Assembly: GCF_014803725.1 (NCBI RefSeq)
Contig: NZ_JAAVBE010000004.1
Location: 41,725 to 76,349 of the forward strand
Origin: Desulfovibrio sp.
GTDB lineage: Bacteria; Desulfobacterota; Desulfovibrionia; Desulfovibrionales; Desulfovibrionaceae
DNA length: 34,625 nucleotides
Direction of reading: 5' to 3'
Below the pieces are notes generated by a model, which saw only the letters and a list, made by a program, of their open reading frames with translations, was not told where the DNA came from and did not search any database. Below are positions 11,599 through 20,444 of this stretch, piece after piece. Position numbers and translations under genes: made by a program. Position 1 is the first letter of the stretch, and each line of letters opens with the position of its first letter.

Positions 11599-12837
11599 CT
11601 ACCACGAAAAGAGCGGGAACTGGCGGGCGAATTCCGTAACACGGCCACGGATGGCCGCGAGCGCCTGCGCATCGCCGCGCTTCTCGATGCTCTCGGCGAT
11701 GAAGCCGGCCACGGTCGCCATGTCCTCGCGAGTGAGGCCGCGCGTGGTCAGGGCCGCGCTCCCGAGGCGGATGCCGGAGGTCACGAAGGGCGAGCGCGTC
11801 TCAAAGGGGATGGTGTTCTTGTTGACCGTGATGCCGGCCGCGTCCAGCGCGCTTTCCGCGTCCTTGCCCGTGACATCGAGGTTCGTCAGGTCCACGAGGA
11901 GCAGGTGGTTGTCCGTGCCGCCGGAGACGAGCTCGAAGCCGGCGGCCTTGAGGCCGTCGGCCAGCGCGGCGGCGTTCTCCACCACGCGCTTCGCGTAGCG
12001 CGCGAAGGCCGGGCGCAGGGCCTCGCCGAAGGCCGCGGCCTTGGCGGCGATGACGTGCATGAGCGGGCCGCCCTGCATGCCCGGGAAGATCTGGCTGTCC
12101 ACGCGTTTCGCATTGTCCGCGTCCGCCAGGATCATGCCGCCGCGGGGCCCGCGCAGGGTCTTGTGCGTGGTGGTGGTGGTCACATGGGCGTAGGGGATGG
12201 GGCTCTCGTGCAGCCCGGCGGCCACGAGGCCCGCGATATGGGCCATGTCCACCATGAGCAGGGCGCCCACCTCGTCGGCGATGGCCCTGAAGCGCGCAAA
12301 ATCGAGAAAGCGCGGATAGGCGCTGGCGCCGGCCACGATCATGGCCGGCCTGTGCTCGCGCGCGAGCGCCGCCACCTCGTCGTAGTCGATGCGGCCCGTG
12401 TCCTTGCGCACGCCGTAGGAGACCACGTTGAAGAGGCGGCCCGAAAAATTCACCGGGCTCCCGTGGGTGAGGTGGCCGCCGTGCGAGAGATTCATGCCGA
12501 GGATGGTGTCGCCGGGCTTGAGGCAGGCGAAGTACACGGCCATGTTGGCCTGCGAGCCGGAATGGGGCTGCACGTTGGCATGGACGCAGTTGAAGAGCCG
12601 CCGCGCGCGGTCGCGGGCCATCTCCTCCACCATGTCCACATATTCGCAGCCGCCGTAATAGCGCTTGCCGGGATAGCCCTCGGCATACTTGTGGGTGAGC
12701 ACGCTCCCCTGGGCCTCGCGCACGGCCGCGGAAACGAAGTTTTCCGACGCGATGAGCTCGAGCTTGCTCATCTGGCGGTCGGATTCGAGAACGATGGCGT
12801 TGGCGAGTTCGGGGTCCTGGAGAATGAGTTCATCCAT
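11599..12837 (-). CDS. glyA: Serine hydroxymethyltransferase
   Basis: This 412-residue PLP enzyme interconverts serine and glycine with transfer of a one-carbon unit to tetrahydrofolate. The PLP lysine is Lys226 in the hallmark [15 protein letters not shown] run. Other conserved stretches are LIASENFVS (28-36), [13 protein letters not shown] (51-63) and [11 protein letters not shown] (88-98). I chose the ATG at 12835-12837, preceded by AAGGATC, because the longer in-frame N-terminus is Pro/Ala-rich intergenic sequence. It lies 114 nt downstream of fabF, past a terminator-like hairpin, and 24 nt upstream of the dCMP deaminase. Confidence 0.97.
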   Translation of the reverse strand: MDELILQDPELANAIVLESDRQMSKLELIASENFVSAAVREAQGSVLTHKYAEGYPGKRYYGGCEYVDMVEEMARDRARRLFNCVHANVQPHSGSQANMAVYFACLKPGDTILGMNLSHGGHLTHGSPVNFSGRLFNVVSYGVRKDTGRIDYDEVAALAREHRPAMIVAGASAYPRFLDFARFRAIADEVGALLMVDMAHIAGLVAAGLHESPIPYAHVTTTTTHKTLRGPRGGMILADADNAKRVDSQIFPGMQGGPLMHVIAAKAAAFGEALRPAFARYAKRVVENAAALADGLKAAGFELVSGGTDNHLLLVDLTNLDVTGKDAESALDAAGITVNKNTIPFETRSPFVTSGIRLGSAALTTRGLTREDMATVAGFIAESIEKRGDAQALAAIRGRVTEFARQFPLFSW

Positions 12838-12920
12838 TGAGGCAGATCCTTTTGCGGAAGGAGCGCCCGCGCGGCGCGGGCATGAGGGCCGGGCGCCCGG
12901 CATCCCGGGCGCCGAAACGA

Positions 12921-12938
12921 GGGGCGCCACGGCGCCCC
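12921..12938 (-). terminator. GC-rich hairpin after fabF
   Basis: Read on the minus strand, an 8-bp perfect stem GGGGCGCC/GGCGCCCC with a 2-nt loop begins 13 nt after the fabF stop and is followed by TCGTTT. It resembles a weak intrinsic terminator or attenuator between fabF and glyA. Further GC-rich inverted sequence continues toward glyA. The short T-tract makes full termination uncertain. Confidence 0.5.
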
Positions 12939-12951
12939 TGCTGTGCGGGCC

Positions 12952-14199
12952 TTAGTCAGTCCACTTTTTAAAGATGACGCTGGCGTTGGTGCCGCCGAAG
13001 CCGAAGGAATTGCACATGCCGTATTCGCAGGCCACGCGCTCCGTGCCGCCCGAGAGATAGTTGAGGTCGCAGGCGGGGTCGGGATATTCCAGGTTGATGG
13101 TGCCGGGTAGCACCTCGTCCCTGAGCGCCAGGGCCGTGAACACGGATTCGATGCCGCCGGCCGCGCCGAGCAAATGCCCGGTCATGGACTTGGTGGCCGA
13201 GATCTTGAGGTTTTTCGCATGGTCGCCGAAGGCGATCTTCATGGCCTTGGTTTCCGTGCTGTCGTTGAGCTGGGTGGAAGTGCCGTGGGCGTTGATATGC
13301 TCCACGGCTTCGGGCTTGAGGCCCGCGTCGCGCAGGGCGCGCGTCATGGCTGCGGCCATGCCCTCGCCCGTCTCGTGCGGGGCGGTCATGTGGTAGGCGT
13401 CGCCCGAGGCGCCGTAGCCCACGACCTCGGCGTAGATCCTGGCGCCGCGCGCCTTGGCGCTTTCCAGGTCTTCCAGCATCAGAAGGCCCGCGCCCTCGCC
13501 GATGACAAAGCCGTCGCGCTTGGCGTCAAAGGGCCGCGAAGCCTTGGTGGGCTCGTCATTGTAGTGGGTGGAGAGCGCCTTGAGCGCCGTGAAGCCCGCC
13601 ACGCCGAGCGGCGTGATGGTGGCCTCCACGCCGCCCGTGATGACGCTTTTGGTGCGGCCGAGCACTATCTCGCTGTAGGCCGTGCCGATGGCATGGATGC
13701 CCGAGGCGCAGGCCGTGGTGGTGACGATGTTCGGCCCCTTGGCGCCGGTGAAGATGGAGATCTGCCCGGGCCCCATGTTGGAGATGAGCATGGGGATGAG
13801 GAAGGGCGAGATCTTGCTGGGCCCGGCCTCGAGCAGCTTGGCGTGCCACGTCTCGATGGTGCGCAGGCCGCCCAGGCCGATACCGAGGATGACGGCCACG
13901 TCTTCAGCGTTCTCGGGCGTTATCTCGAGGCCCGAATCGGCGAGGAGCATCTTGGCGGCGGCCACGGCGAACTGGGTGAAGCGGTCCATGCGCCGCACCT
14001 GCTTGGCCGGGATCCACTCTTCGGGCGAAAAATCCTTCACTTCGCCGGCGATGCGCGAGGTGTAGTCGGACGCGTCGAAGAGCGTGATGGGGCCGATGCC
14101 GGATTCACCCGCGAGGAGGCGCTTCCAGGTGGTGTCGATGTCATTGGCGAGCGGCGTGATGCCCGAAACGCCGGTGATCACTACGCGGGGACGGTTCAT
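12952..14199 (-). CDS. fabF: 3-oxoacyl-[acyl-carrier-protein] synthase II (KAS II)
   Basis: FabF elongates acyl-ACP by condensation with malonyl-ACP in type II fatty acid synthesis. The 415-residue protein has the complete Cys-His-His triad: Cys164 in TTACASGIHA, His305 in INAHGTSTQLND and His342 in KSMTGHLLGAAGG. The ATG at 14197-14199 is preceded by AAGGAGC at good spacing. The frame stays open upstream, but that part is hairpin-rich intergenic sequence. It is the last fab gene of the cluster and is separated from acpP by an unusually long 486-bp gap. Confidence 0.97.
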   Translation of the reverse strand: MNRPRVVITGVSGITPLANDIDTTWKRLLAGESGIGPITLFDASDYTSRIAGEVKDFSPEEWIPAKQVRRMDRFTQFAVAAAKMLLADSGLEITPENAEDVAVILGIGLGGLRTIETWHAKLLEAGPSKISPFLIPMLISNMGPGQISIFTGAKGPNIVTTTACASGIHAIGTAYSEIVLGRTKSVITGGVEATITPLGVAGFTALKALSTHYNDEPTKASRPFDAKRDGFVIGEGAGLLMLEDLESAKARGARIYAEVVGYGASGDAYHMTAPHETGEGMAAAMTRALRDAGLKPEAVEHINAHGTSTQLNDSTETKAMKIAFGDHAKNLKISATKSMTGHLLGAAGGIESVFTALALRDEVLPGTINLEYPDPACDLNYLSGGTERVACEYGMCNSFGFGGTNASVIFKKWTD

Positions 14200-14685
14200 G
14201 GACGGCTCCTTGCTCCTTGGCCTTGGTAACGAAATCCGGCTCCGCCGGGGGCGCACAGCGGAAAAGGCGCGCCTGCGGGCGCCAGTGGGCCCGCAGGGCG
14301 CCGCCGCAAAAGGGCGCCGGGCTGCACGCTCGTGAGGCGCCCCACACCTCCGGCCCGCGAGCTCCGCAAGCCTCTTGGGGCAGGTCTCCGGGGCGCACTC
14401 GTCCTGGCGCATGCCCCCTGGCCCGCTGCCGCGCACGCGTCTTCGGCGCCCCCGCTGGCCTTAAGCCCCGCAGGCGAGCCCACGCCATGGCGCACATGCC
14501 GCCGCCAGACCGGGCTTTTTTCCCGGTCGGGCGCCATAACGCGGGCGCACCTCAGAAAAGGGCGAATACGGCATCACCCGGCGCGGCCGGGAATTCCCGG
14601 GCGCCGGCGCGCGGGGCGTGGCCCCCAAAAGCTGCGCCCCGGACGAAGCGCCGCGGGTGAGGTGCCGCGGCGGGACGCGCCCGGC
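14200..14685. other. 486-bp hairpin-rich gap between acpP and fabF
   Basis: No supported gene is seen; the frames open here are low-complexity Arg/Ala/Pro translations expected of very GC-rich DNA. Several inverted repeats are visible: an 8-bp stem at 14649-14672, a 14-nt palindrome CCGGGAATTCCCGG at 14587-14600 flanked by further complementary GC-rich sequence, and a 7-bp stem GACCGGG/CCCGGTC at 14508-14528. The fabF ribosome-binding site lies at the left end. The gap could carry a terminator or processing site that lets acpP be expressed more strongly than fabF, plus a promoter I cannot identify. Confidence 0.55.
14649..14672 (-). terminator. Hairpin 13 nt after the acpP stop
   Basis: On the minus strand CGCCGCGG and CCGCGGCG form a perfect 8-bp stem around the 8-nt loop CACCTCAC, directly downstream of acpP. 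No T-run follows, so this may be a 3'-end-stabilising hairpin or partial terminator rather than a classical Rho-independent terminator. Such a structure would help acpP mRNA accumulate, but that is inference. Confidence 0.4.
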
Positions 14686-14922
14686 CTACTTCTTGTTGTT
14701 TTCGATATAGTTGATGGCGTCCTGCACCTTGAGGATCTTCTGGGCGTCCTCGTCGGCGATCTCGATGTCGAATTCCTCTTCCATGGCCATGATGAGCTCG
14801 GTGAGGTCGAGGGAATCGGCGCCCAGGTCTTCCACGAAGGAGGCTTCGGGCTTCACTTCGTCGGCGCTCACGCCAAGCTGGTCAACGATGATCTTCTGGA
14901 CTTTGTCGGCAACTTCAGACAT
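14686..14922 (-). CDS. acpP: Acyl carrier protein
   Basis: The 78-residue acidic protein is a typical AcpP. Ser37 in the GADSLDL motif is the site for the 4'-phosphopantetheine arm that carries growing acyl chains. The ATG at 14920-14922 has an excellent ribosome-binding site, GGGAGGAT, 5 nt upstream. Codons continue in frame further upstream, but the strong site and the family start [10 protein letters not shown] settle the choice. It sits between fabG and fabF as in many bacteria. A phosphopantetheinyl transferase-like gene that could activate it is encoded divergently at 18.36 kb. Confidence 0.97.
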   Translation of the reverse strand: MSEVADKVQKIIVDQLGVSADEVKPEASFVEDLGADSLDLTELIMAMEEEFDIEIADEDAQKILKVQDAINYIENNKK

Positions 14923-15034
14923 GACATCCTCCCGGTGTTCCGTGTTCGTTGTCGGGCGCGATGCGGCGCTTTCCGGCGCCTGTGCGCGGCCCTGAAAAAT
15001 CGTCAAAAATCGTCCTGCGCCCGTCCGCCCCGGC

Positions 15035-15805
15035 TCAGCAATACAGGCCGCCGTTGACGGCGAGCACCTGCCCCGTGATGTAGGCGGCCCTGTCCGACGC
15101 GAGGAAGGCCACGGCCTCGGCCACGTCGTCGGCCGTCCCCATGCGGCGCAGGGGGATGGACTCCACATAGGCCTTCATCACGTCCTCGCCGAGCTTGGCC
15201 GTCATGTCGGTCTCGATGAAGCCGGGCGCCACGGCGTTGACCGTGATGCCCCGCGCGGCCAGCTCGCGCGCGTTGGACTTGGTGAGCCCGATGAGCCCGG
15301 CCTTGGCCGCGCAATAGTTGGCCTGCCCGGCATTGCCCATCTGGCCGACCACCGAGGCGATATTGATGATGCGCCCGGCGCGGCGCCTGCTCATGATCTT
15401 CGCGGCCTCGCGGCTGCACGCGAAGGCGCCGCCGAGGTTGACATCCAGCACGCGGTCGAAATCCTCGCTCTTCATGCGGATGAGGAAGCCGTCCCTCGTG
15501 ATGCCCGCGTTGTTGACGAGCACGGCCAGGTTGACCTTGTCCTTGATCTCGGAGGCGAAAAAGGCCTCCACCGCGGCATCGTCGCCCACGTCCAGCGCGA
15601 AGGCGCGCGCCTCGCCGCCGGCGGCGCGGATGTCCTCCACGGTGCGCTCGGCGTCTTCGGGGCGGCTCACATAGGTCAGGATGATGAAATAGCCGTCGCG
15701 GGCGAGCGTGCGGGCGATGGCGCGCCCGATGCCGCGCGAGCCCCCCGTGACCAGGGCCACGGGCGCTTCGGCCCACGAAAGGGCCGTTGCGCTGGAATGT
15801 GTCAT
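15035..15805 (-). CDS. fabG: 3-oxoacyl-[acyl-carrier-protein] reductase
   Basis: FabG performs the first, NADPH-dependent reduction of each fatty acid elongation cycle. The 256-residue short-chain dehydrogenase has the nucleotide-binding motif TGGSRGIG (20-27), the NNAG motif (98-101) and the catalytic residues Ser151, Tyr164 and Lys168 (YCAAK). The C-terminal [15 protein letters not shown] stretch is typical of FabG. The N-terminus is about ten residues longer than in E. coli FabG, so a slightly later start cannot be excluded. It lies between fabH and acpP. Confidence 0.95.
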   Translation of the reverse strand: MTHSSATALSWAEAPVALVTGGSRGIGRAIARTLARDGYFIILTYVSRPEDAERTVEDIRAAGGEARAFALDVGDDAAVEAFFASEIKDKVNLAVLVNNAGITRDGFLIRMKSEDFDRVLDVNLGGAFACSREAAKIMSRRRAGRIINIASVVGQMGNAGQANYCAAKAGLIGLTKSNARELAARGITVNAVAPGFIETDMTAKLGEDVMKAYVESIPLRRMGTADDVAEAVAFLASDRAAYITGQVLAVNGGLYC

Positions 15806-15900
15806 GGCGTTCCACCTCTTCCTTGTGAAGTGCCGGGAAGGCGCATCCTACTCCATACGCCCGGGAATTTCAATGCGCCGGGGCACACCCCGGGCGCCCG

Positions 15901-16887
15901 CTAAAAGCGCAAAAGCGCCGCGCCCCAGGTGAGCCCCGCGCCGAAGGCCGTGACGAGCACGCGGTCGCCGGGGCGGATACGCCCCGCGGCCCGGGCCTCG
16001 GTGAGCGCCAGCGGGATGGAGGCGGAGGAGGTGTTGCCGTATTCTTCAAGGTTCACGAACACCCTTTCCCCGCCGATACCGAGGCGCGAGCCCACGGCCT
16101 CGATGATGCGCATATTGGCCTGGTGCGGCACGAAGAGCGCGATATCCTTCATGGAAAGGCCGTTGCGGGCAAGCACGGTCTCGCACACCTGCACCATCTG
16201 GCGCACGGCGTGCTTGTAGGTATCGCGCCCGCGCATGCTGATGAAGAACTGCCCGTCCACGGGGTCGCCCACGGCGTAGCGGCACGAGGTGCCCCCGCCC
16301 ACCACGATGAGGTCGCGCTGCGCGCCGTCGCTCTGGCAGAGCACATCCTCCACCGCGGCCGAGCCCTCGCCGCCTTCGCTGTCGAGCACGCAGGCCGTGG
16401 CCGCGTCGCCAAAGAGGACGCAGGTGCTCCTGTCCTGCCAGTTGAGGCGGCGGGTCAGCGCCTCGGCGCAGGCGAAGAGGATGCGGCTTTGCGGCGCCTG
16501 GGCCAGAAAGGCCTGCCCCAGCGAAAGCCCGTAGATAAAGCCCGTGCAGGCGGCGCTGAAATCCATGGCCATGACCGGCCCGGCGTCCAGCGCGCCGGCG
16601 AGGATGCAGGCCACCGAGGGCGAGATGGCGTCCGGCGTGCAGGTGGCGGCGATGACATGGGTGAGGTCGCGCGGCGCGAGCCGCGCCTCCGCCAGGGAGC
16701 GGCGCGCCGCGGCAAGGGCCAGGTCGGAGGCGTTTTCGGTCTCGGCGAGCCTGTGCCGGCGCCGGATGCCCGTGCGCTCGACGATCCACTGGTCATTGGT
16801 GTCCACCACGCGGGCCAGGTCGTCGTTGGTGACGACGGTTTCGGGCACATGGGCGCACAAGGCGTGCAGATGGCAGGTAAGGGTCAT
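15901..16887 (-). CDS. fabH: 3-oxoacyl-[acyl-carrier-protein] synthase III (KAS III)
   Basis: FabH starts fatty acid synthesis by condensing an acyl-CoA primer with malonyl-ACP. The 328-residue protein has the KAS III triad: Cys114 in SAACTGF, His255 in PHQANMRI and Asn285 in YGNTSSASIP. The TNDQWIVERTGIRRRH stretch (30-45) is the family CoA-binding signature. It starts 42 nt downstream of plsX and ends 95 nt upstream of fabG, in the common plsX-fabH-fabG-acpP-fabF order. Confidence 0.97.
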   Translation of the reverse strand: MTLTCHLHALCAHVPETVVTNDDLARVVDTNDQWIVERTGIRRRHRLAETENASDLALAAARRSLAEARLAPRDLTHVIAATCTPDAISPSVACILAGALDAGPVMAMDFSAACTGFIYGLSLGQAFLAQAPQSRILFACAEALTRRLNWQDRSTCVLFGDAATACVLDSEGGEGSAAVEDVLCQSDGAQRDLIVVGGGTSCRYAVGDPVDGQFFISMRGRDTYKHAVRQMVQVCETVLARNGLSMKDIALFVPHQANMRIIEAVGSRLGIGGERVFVNLEEYGNTSSASIPLALTEARAAGRIRPGDRVLVTAFGAGLTWGAALLRF

Positions 16888-16929
16888 GAAGCGTCCGTAC
16901 TGGTTGCGGAAAAAAGGCGGCCGCGGCGC

Positions 16930-17964
16930 TCAGATGGCGCGGGAGAACCGCGTCAGCTCCTCGTTGGCGAGAATGGTCTCCGCGAGGCGGGCATTGGTCT
17001 CCTTGCGGACATAGGCGCCGCTCATGCGGATGGCGTTGGTCATGGCGCGGGCGTTGGAGCGGCCGTGGCAGACGATGGCGAGGCCCTGGAGGCCCAAAAG
17101 CGGCGCGCCGCCGTATTCGGCATAGTCGAGGGTGCGCGCGAACTTGCGGAAGGCGCCGCGCGCGAGCATGCCCCCGAGCGCGGGGATGAAGCCGGTGGTG
17201 AAGACGCGCTTCAGCATGCGCACGAGCGCGGAGGCCAGCCCCTCGCTCATCTTGACCACCACATTGCCCACAAAGCCGTCGCAGACGACCACATCCACAT
17301 CGCCGGTAAAAATGTCGCGGCCTTCGGCATTGCCGATAAAATTCAGGTTGTGGGCCATCTTCAGGAGCTCGTAGGCTTCCTTGACCTGACTGTTGCCCTT
17401 GCCCTCCTCCTCGCCGATGCTGAGCAGGCTCACGCGGGGCGCGGCATAGCCGAGCAGGTCGCGGGCGAAGGCGTCGCCCATGAGGCCGAACTGGAAAAGA
17501 TGGTAGGGCCGGCAGTCCACATTGGCGCCGGCGTCGAGCACGACCACCGGGTCCTTCTCGGTGGGCAAAAGCGCCGCCAGCGCGGGCCGCTCCACGCCGG
17601 GGAGGCGCCCCATGATGAACATGCCGCAGGCCACGGTGGCGCCGGAATGCCCGGCGCTGACCACGCCGTCGGCCGCGCCCTCGCGGACGAGGCGGCAGGC
17701 CACCTGGATGGAGGCGTTCTTCTTGCGCCGCAGGATGTCCGACGGCTTCTCGTTCATGTGCACCACGTCATCGGCCTGGACAATGTCGCAACGGGCGTCC
17801 CCCAGGTCGAGCTTGGCGAGCTCGGCCTCCACCTTGGGCGTATCGCCCACAAGGAGGATATGGAGGTCGTGGAGGCGCGCCGCCTCCACGGCCCCGGGAA
17901 CGACCACGGCGGGGCCGAAATCCCCGCCCATGGCATCCACGGCGATGACGGGCTTCTCGCGCAT
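16930..17964 (-). CDS. plsX: Phosphate acyltransferase PlsX
   Basis: PlsX makes acyl-phosphate from acyl-ACP, feeding PlsY-dependent phosphatidic acid synthesis at the membrane. The 344-residue product begins with the signature VIAVDAMGGDFGP (6-18) and has the conserved GHSGATVACGMFIMGR and DGFVGNVVVKMSEG stretches. The start ATG at 17962-17964 overlaps the rpmF stop by one base (TGATG). That coupling of L32 and PlsX translation is widespread in bacteria and confirms the start. Confidence 0.96.
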   Translation of the reverse strand: MREKPVIAVDAMGGDFGPAVVVPGAVEAARLHDLHILLVGDTPKVEAELAKLDLGDARCDIVQADDVVHMNEKPSDILRRKKNASIQVACRLVREGAADGVVSAGHSGATVACGMFIMGRLPGVERPALAALLPTEKDPVVVLDAGANVDCRPYHLFQFGLMGDAFARDLLGYAAPRVSLLSIGEEEGKGNSQVKEAYELLKMAHNLNFIGNAEGRDIFTGDVDVVVCDGFVGNVVVKMSEGLASALVRMLKRVFTTGFIPALGGMLARGAFRKFARTLDYAEYGGAPLLGLQGLAIVCHGRSNARAMTNAIRMSGAYVRKETNARLAETILANEELTRFSRAI

Positions 17965-18146
17965 CACTCGGATTCGGGACGGGCGATCACCTGGCGGCCG
18001 CGGTAGGCGCCGCAGTTGGGGCACACGCTGTGGGGCGTGGTGGGTTCGCCGCAGGAGCAATAGATGACGGCAGGCTTGGCCACACGGTCATGAGAACGGC
18101 GCATGCCCTTGCGGGAACGCGATTTCTTGTTTTGCTGAACAGCCAT
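17964..18146 (-). CDS. rpmF: 50S ribosomal protein L32
   Basis: The 60-residue basic protein begins MAVQQNKKSRSRKGMRRSHD, the standard L32 N-terminus. It has four cysteines in a CxC...CxxC pattern (YCSCGE, VCPNCG), so it is the zinc-binding form of L32. The ATG at 18144-18146 is preceded by AAGGAGA. It is the first gene of the rpmF-plsX-fab series and overlaps plsX by one base. Confidence 0.96.
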   Translation of the reverse strand: MAVQQNKKSRSRKGMRRSHDRVAKPAVIYCSCGEPTTPHSVCPNCGAYRGRQVIARPESE

Positions 18147-18232
18147 TGGGGGTCTCCTTTTGGCGGCTGGCCATGCCGGCAGGTCATGACGGCAGGCCGC
18201 CGGGCCCGATACGGGCGAATTATGGGAGACAG

Positions 18233-18261
18233 TCCATAGCGGAAATTTCGGCGCTTGTCCA
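18233..18261 (-). promoter_or_regulatory. Candidate sigma70-type promoter for rpmF-plsX-fab
   Basis: On the minus strand, TGGACA (18256-18261) and TATGGA (18233-18238) are separated by exactly 17 nt. The -35 box matches consensus at five of six positions, the -10 at only three. It lies about 87 nt upstream of rpmF in the divergent region shared with the transferase gene. This is the best candidate I see for the start of the long minus-strand cluster, but the weak -10 keeps confidence modest. Confidence 0.4.
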
Positions 18262-18357
18262 GACCTGCCCAAGCCCGCGGCCGGCGCCGCTCCCTTGCCC
18301 TGCCCGGCGCCCTGTGCGAGGATGCACGGGCGGCCGCGCTCCGGCCGTGGAGACCTC

Positions 18358-19053
18358 ATGCCGCTTCTTCTCGCCGCCGCCCTGCCCGATTTCGGCGCAG
18401 CCCGGGCAGCACCACGCCTCGCCGAGCTTTGCGGCCGCTGGGAGCGAGACCTCGCCCCCCGGCTCGCCCCGGCGCAACTGGCCCATTGCCGCCGCTTCGG
18501 CCAAGGCGGAAGCGCGCCCAGAGCCCGCGCCTCGCGCCTGCTCGCCCGGCTGCTCGCGCTCCGCGCCCTGCCCGGTTCTGCCACCCTTGAGATGGATGAA
18601 CGCGGGCGCCCCCGCGTGGCGGGCGCCCCGGGCTGGCGCGTCGCCTTCAGCCACAGCGGCGCCGCGGCCTTCTGCCTCGTGCTCACGCCCGGGGAGACAG
18701 CCGGGCGCCCGGCAGGGTACAGCGCGGTGGACGCCGAGCCGGCGGACGGCATGCCCTCCACTGACCGGGGCTTTGCGGCGCCGGCGCCGACGCCTCAGGC
18801 TGGCCTGAGGCGCTGGCTGCTCGCCGAAGCCCTGTTCAAGGCCCTTGGCGGCGCCCCCGAAAGCTGGCAGGCCGCGGCCCGCGCAGCCCATGACGGGGCA
18901 AGGCAGGGCGCCGGATATTGCACCCTTGCGGGCGCGCGGCTCTCGTGGCGCTTCGTGGTGGCCCCGGGGCATGCGCTCTGTGTGGCGCTCCCGGGTGATG
19001 CGCCCTTTCCCGTGGACCTGCGCTGGCTCACCTGGCAGTCCTTCCTCTCCTGA
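18358..19053 (+). CDS. 4'-phosphopantetheinyl transferase superfamily protein (Sfp/AcpS-like)
   Basis: The 231-residue reading has the Sfp-type order of motifs: GRPRVAGAPGWRVAFSHSG (83-101), a metal-binding Asp125/Glu127 pair (AVDAEP), and RWLLAEALFKALGG with Glu157 and Lys161 (152-165). Such enzymes move phosphopantetheine from CoA to carrier proteins such as AcpP. Divergence from the consensus is clear: the usual G[IV]D[IV]E is SAVDAE, and the Lys of the KEA motif is Ala. Activity is therefore likely but not certain. I chose ATG 18358 over 18295 because GGAG lies 9 nt upstream. It is divergent from the fab cluster and is followed 57 nt later by trmD. Confidence 0.72.
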   Translation: MPLLLAAALPDFGAARAAPRLAELCGRWERDLAPRLAPAQLAHCRRFGQGGSAPRARASRLLARLLALRALPGSATLEMDERGRPRVAGAPGWRVAFSHSGAAAFCLVLTPGETAGRPAGYSAVDAEPADGMPSTDRGFAAPAPTPQAGLRRWLLAEALFKALGGAPESWQAAARAAHDGARQGAGYCTLAGARLSWRFVVAPGHALCVALPGDAPFPVDLRWLTWQSFLS

Positions 19054-19110
19054 TTGCAAAAGCCCCTCCCGCGCATGGACAGGCGGCAGCTTTTCCGGCA
19101 AGTTCCCGGC

Positions 19111-20400
19111 ATGCGCTTCCATCTCGTCACGCTCTTTCCCGAATTTTTCACCTCGCCGCTCGCCACCGGCCTCATGGGGCGCGCCCGCGAAGCCGGCGTG
19201 GTGGACGTGAGCTTCCACGACCCGCGCACGTTCAGCACGGACAGGCATCATCATGTGGACGACCGGCCCTATGGCGGGGGGCCGGGCATGGTGCTCCAGC
19301 CCGGGCCCGTGGCCGCGGCCGTGCGCGAGATAGCGAGGCCCGGGCGCATCCTCTTCCTCACGCCCGCGGGGCGCCCCTTCACCCAGGCCCTTGCCCGCGA
19401 ATGTGCCCGCGAAGAAGATCTGACCCTCATCTGTGGCCGCTACGAGGGACTTGACGCGCGCGTGGCCGGGCTCCTGCCGCTCACGCCCGTCTGCGTGGGC
19501 GACGCCGTGCTCAACGGCGGCGAAACGGCGGCGCTGGCCGTCATGGAGGCCGTGGGGCGCCTTGTGCCCGGCTTCATGGGCAAGGAGGCCTCGGGCGAGG
19601 ACGAGAGCTTTTCCGCCGGCATCCTCGAATATCCGCACTATACGCGTCCCGAAATCTTCGAGGGCCTTCCCGTACCCGCCGTGCTGCGCAACGGCGACCA
19701 TGCGGCCATCGCGGCCTGGCGCCGCGGAGAGGCGCTCGCCGCAACCCTGCGCCAGCGCCCGGAGCTGCTGGACGAGGCGCCCCTCGACCGCGCGGACGCC
19801 GCGGCCCTCGCCGCCCTCCCGCGGGAGCGGCCCGGCCGCAACCTCTCCTTTTGCCTCCTCCATTATCCCGTCCTCCTCGAAGGGCGAAAATGCGGCGCGT
19901 CCTCTTTGACAAATCTTGACGTACACGATATAGCCCGGATTTCGCGCAGCTATGGCATGGGGCCTTTCTATGTGGTAACGCCCCTTGAGGACCAGCTGAG
20001 GCTGCTTGGGGCCATCCTCCGCCACTGGGGAGGAGCCGCCGGCCCGTTGCGGAGCGACCGCAGCCGGGCGCTCTCGCTGGTGCGCGGCATGCCCTCGCTG
20101 GACGATGCCATCGCCGAGGCCACGGCCCGCGCGGGCACGGCGCCGCGCCTCGTGGCAACGTCCGCGGCATGGCCGGAGAAAAAGCGCGCCGCCCCGCCGC
20201 TCACGCCCGCAAAGGTGCGGGACTGGTGCCGCGAGGGCCCGGTGCTGCTCCTGCTCGGCACGGCGCGCGGCCTGGCGCCGGAAGTGACGGCCCTCAGCGA
20301 CGGGCGCCTGCGGCCCCTGCGTTTTTTGGGCGAAAACCATCTTTCCGTGCGCAGCGCGGCGGCCATCCTGGCCGACAGGATATTGGGCGATTTTTGTTGA
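19111..20400 (+). CDS. trmD: tRNA (guanine37-N1)-methyltransferase TrmD fused to a TM1570-like SPOUT domain
   Basis: Residues 1-240 are a complete TrmD, which makes m1G37 in tRNAs to prevent frameshifting. Motifs include [25 protein letters not shown] (about 49-60), CGRYEGLD (about 107-114) and the knot region [15 protein letters not shown]. The remaining 190 residues form a second domain starting [11 protein letters not shown]. It has [17 protein letters not shown], then [14 protein letters not shown] and [18 protein letters not shown], the pattern of the predicted SAM-dependent RNA methyltransferase family typified by Thermotoga TM1570 (Pfam Methyltrn_RNA_4). Total length is 429, against about 250 for ordinary TrmD. 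The start is set by the family N-terminus; an upstream ATG at 19075 is possible. rplS follows. Confidence 0.93.
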   Translation: MRFHLVTLFPEFFTSPLATGLMGRAREAGVVDVSFHDPRTFSTDRHHHVDDRPYGGGPGMVLQPGPVAAAVREIARPGRILFLTPAGRPFTQALARECAREEDLTLICGRYEGLDARVAGLLPLTPVCVGDAVLNGGETAALAVMEAVGRLVPGFMGKEASGEDESFSAGILEYPHYTRPEIFEGLPVPAVLRNGDHAAIAAWRRGEALAATLRQRPELLDEAPLDRADAAALAALPRERPGRNLSFCLLHYPVLLEGRKCGASSLTNLDVHDIARISRSYGMGPFYVVTPLEDQLRLLGAILRHWGGAAGPLRSDRSRALSLVRGMPSLDDAIAEATARAGTAPRLVATSAAWPEKKRAAPPLTPAKVRDWCREGPVLLLLGTARGLAPEVTALSDGRLRPLRFLGENHLSVRSAAAILADRILGDFC

Positions 20401-20444
20401 AAACGGCGGCCCGCCCCTTTGCCGGCCCCGATGAAGGAGTTGAC

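Noticed and set aside
14508..14528. GACCGGG/CCCGGTC hairpin with an internal T-run as a terminator
   Set aside because: The T-run is in the loop rather than after the stem, so it does not fit an intrinsic terminator on either strand.
14141..14660. Several open frames in the acpP-fabF gap, possibly a small gene
   Set aside because: All are Arg/Ala/Pro-rich with no motif or good start signal; the open upstream extension of fabF is better explained by base composition.
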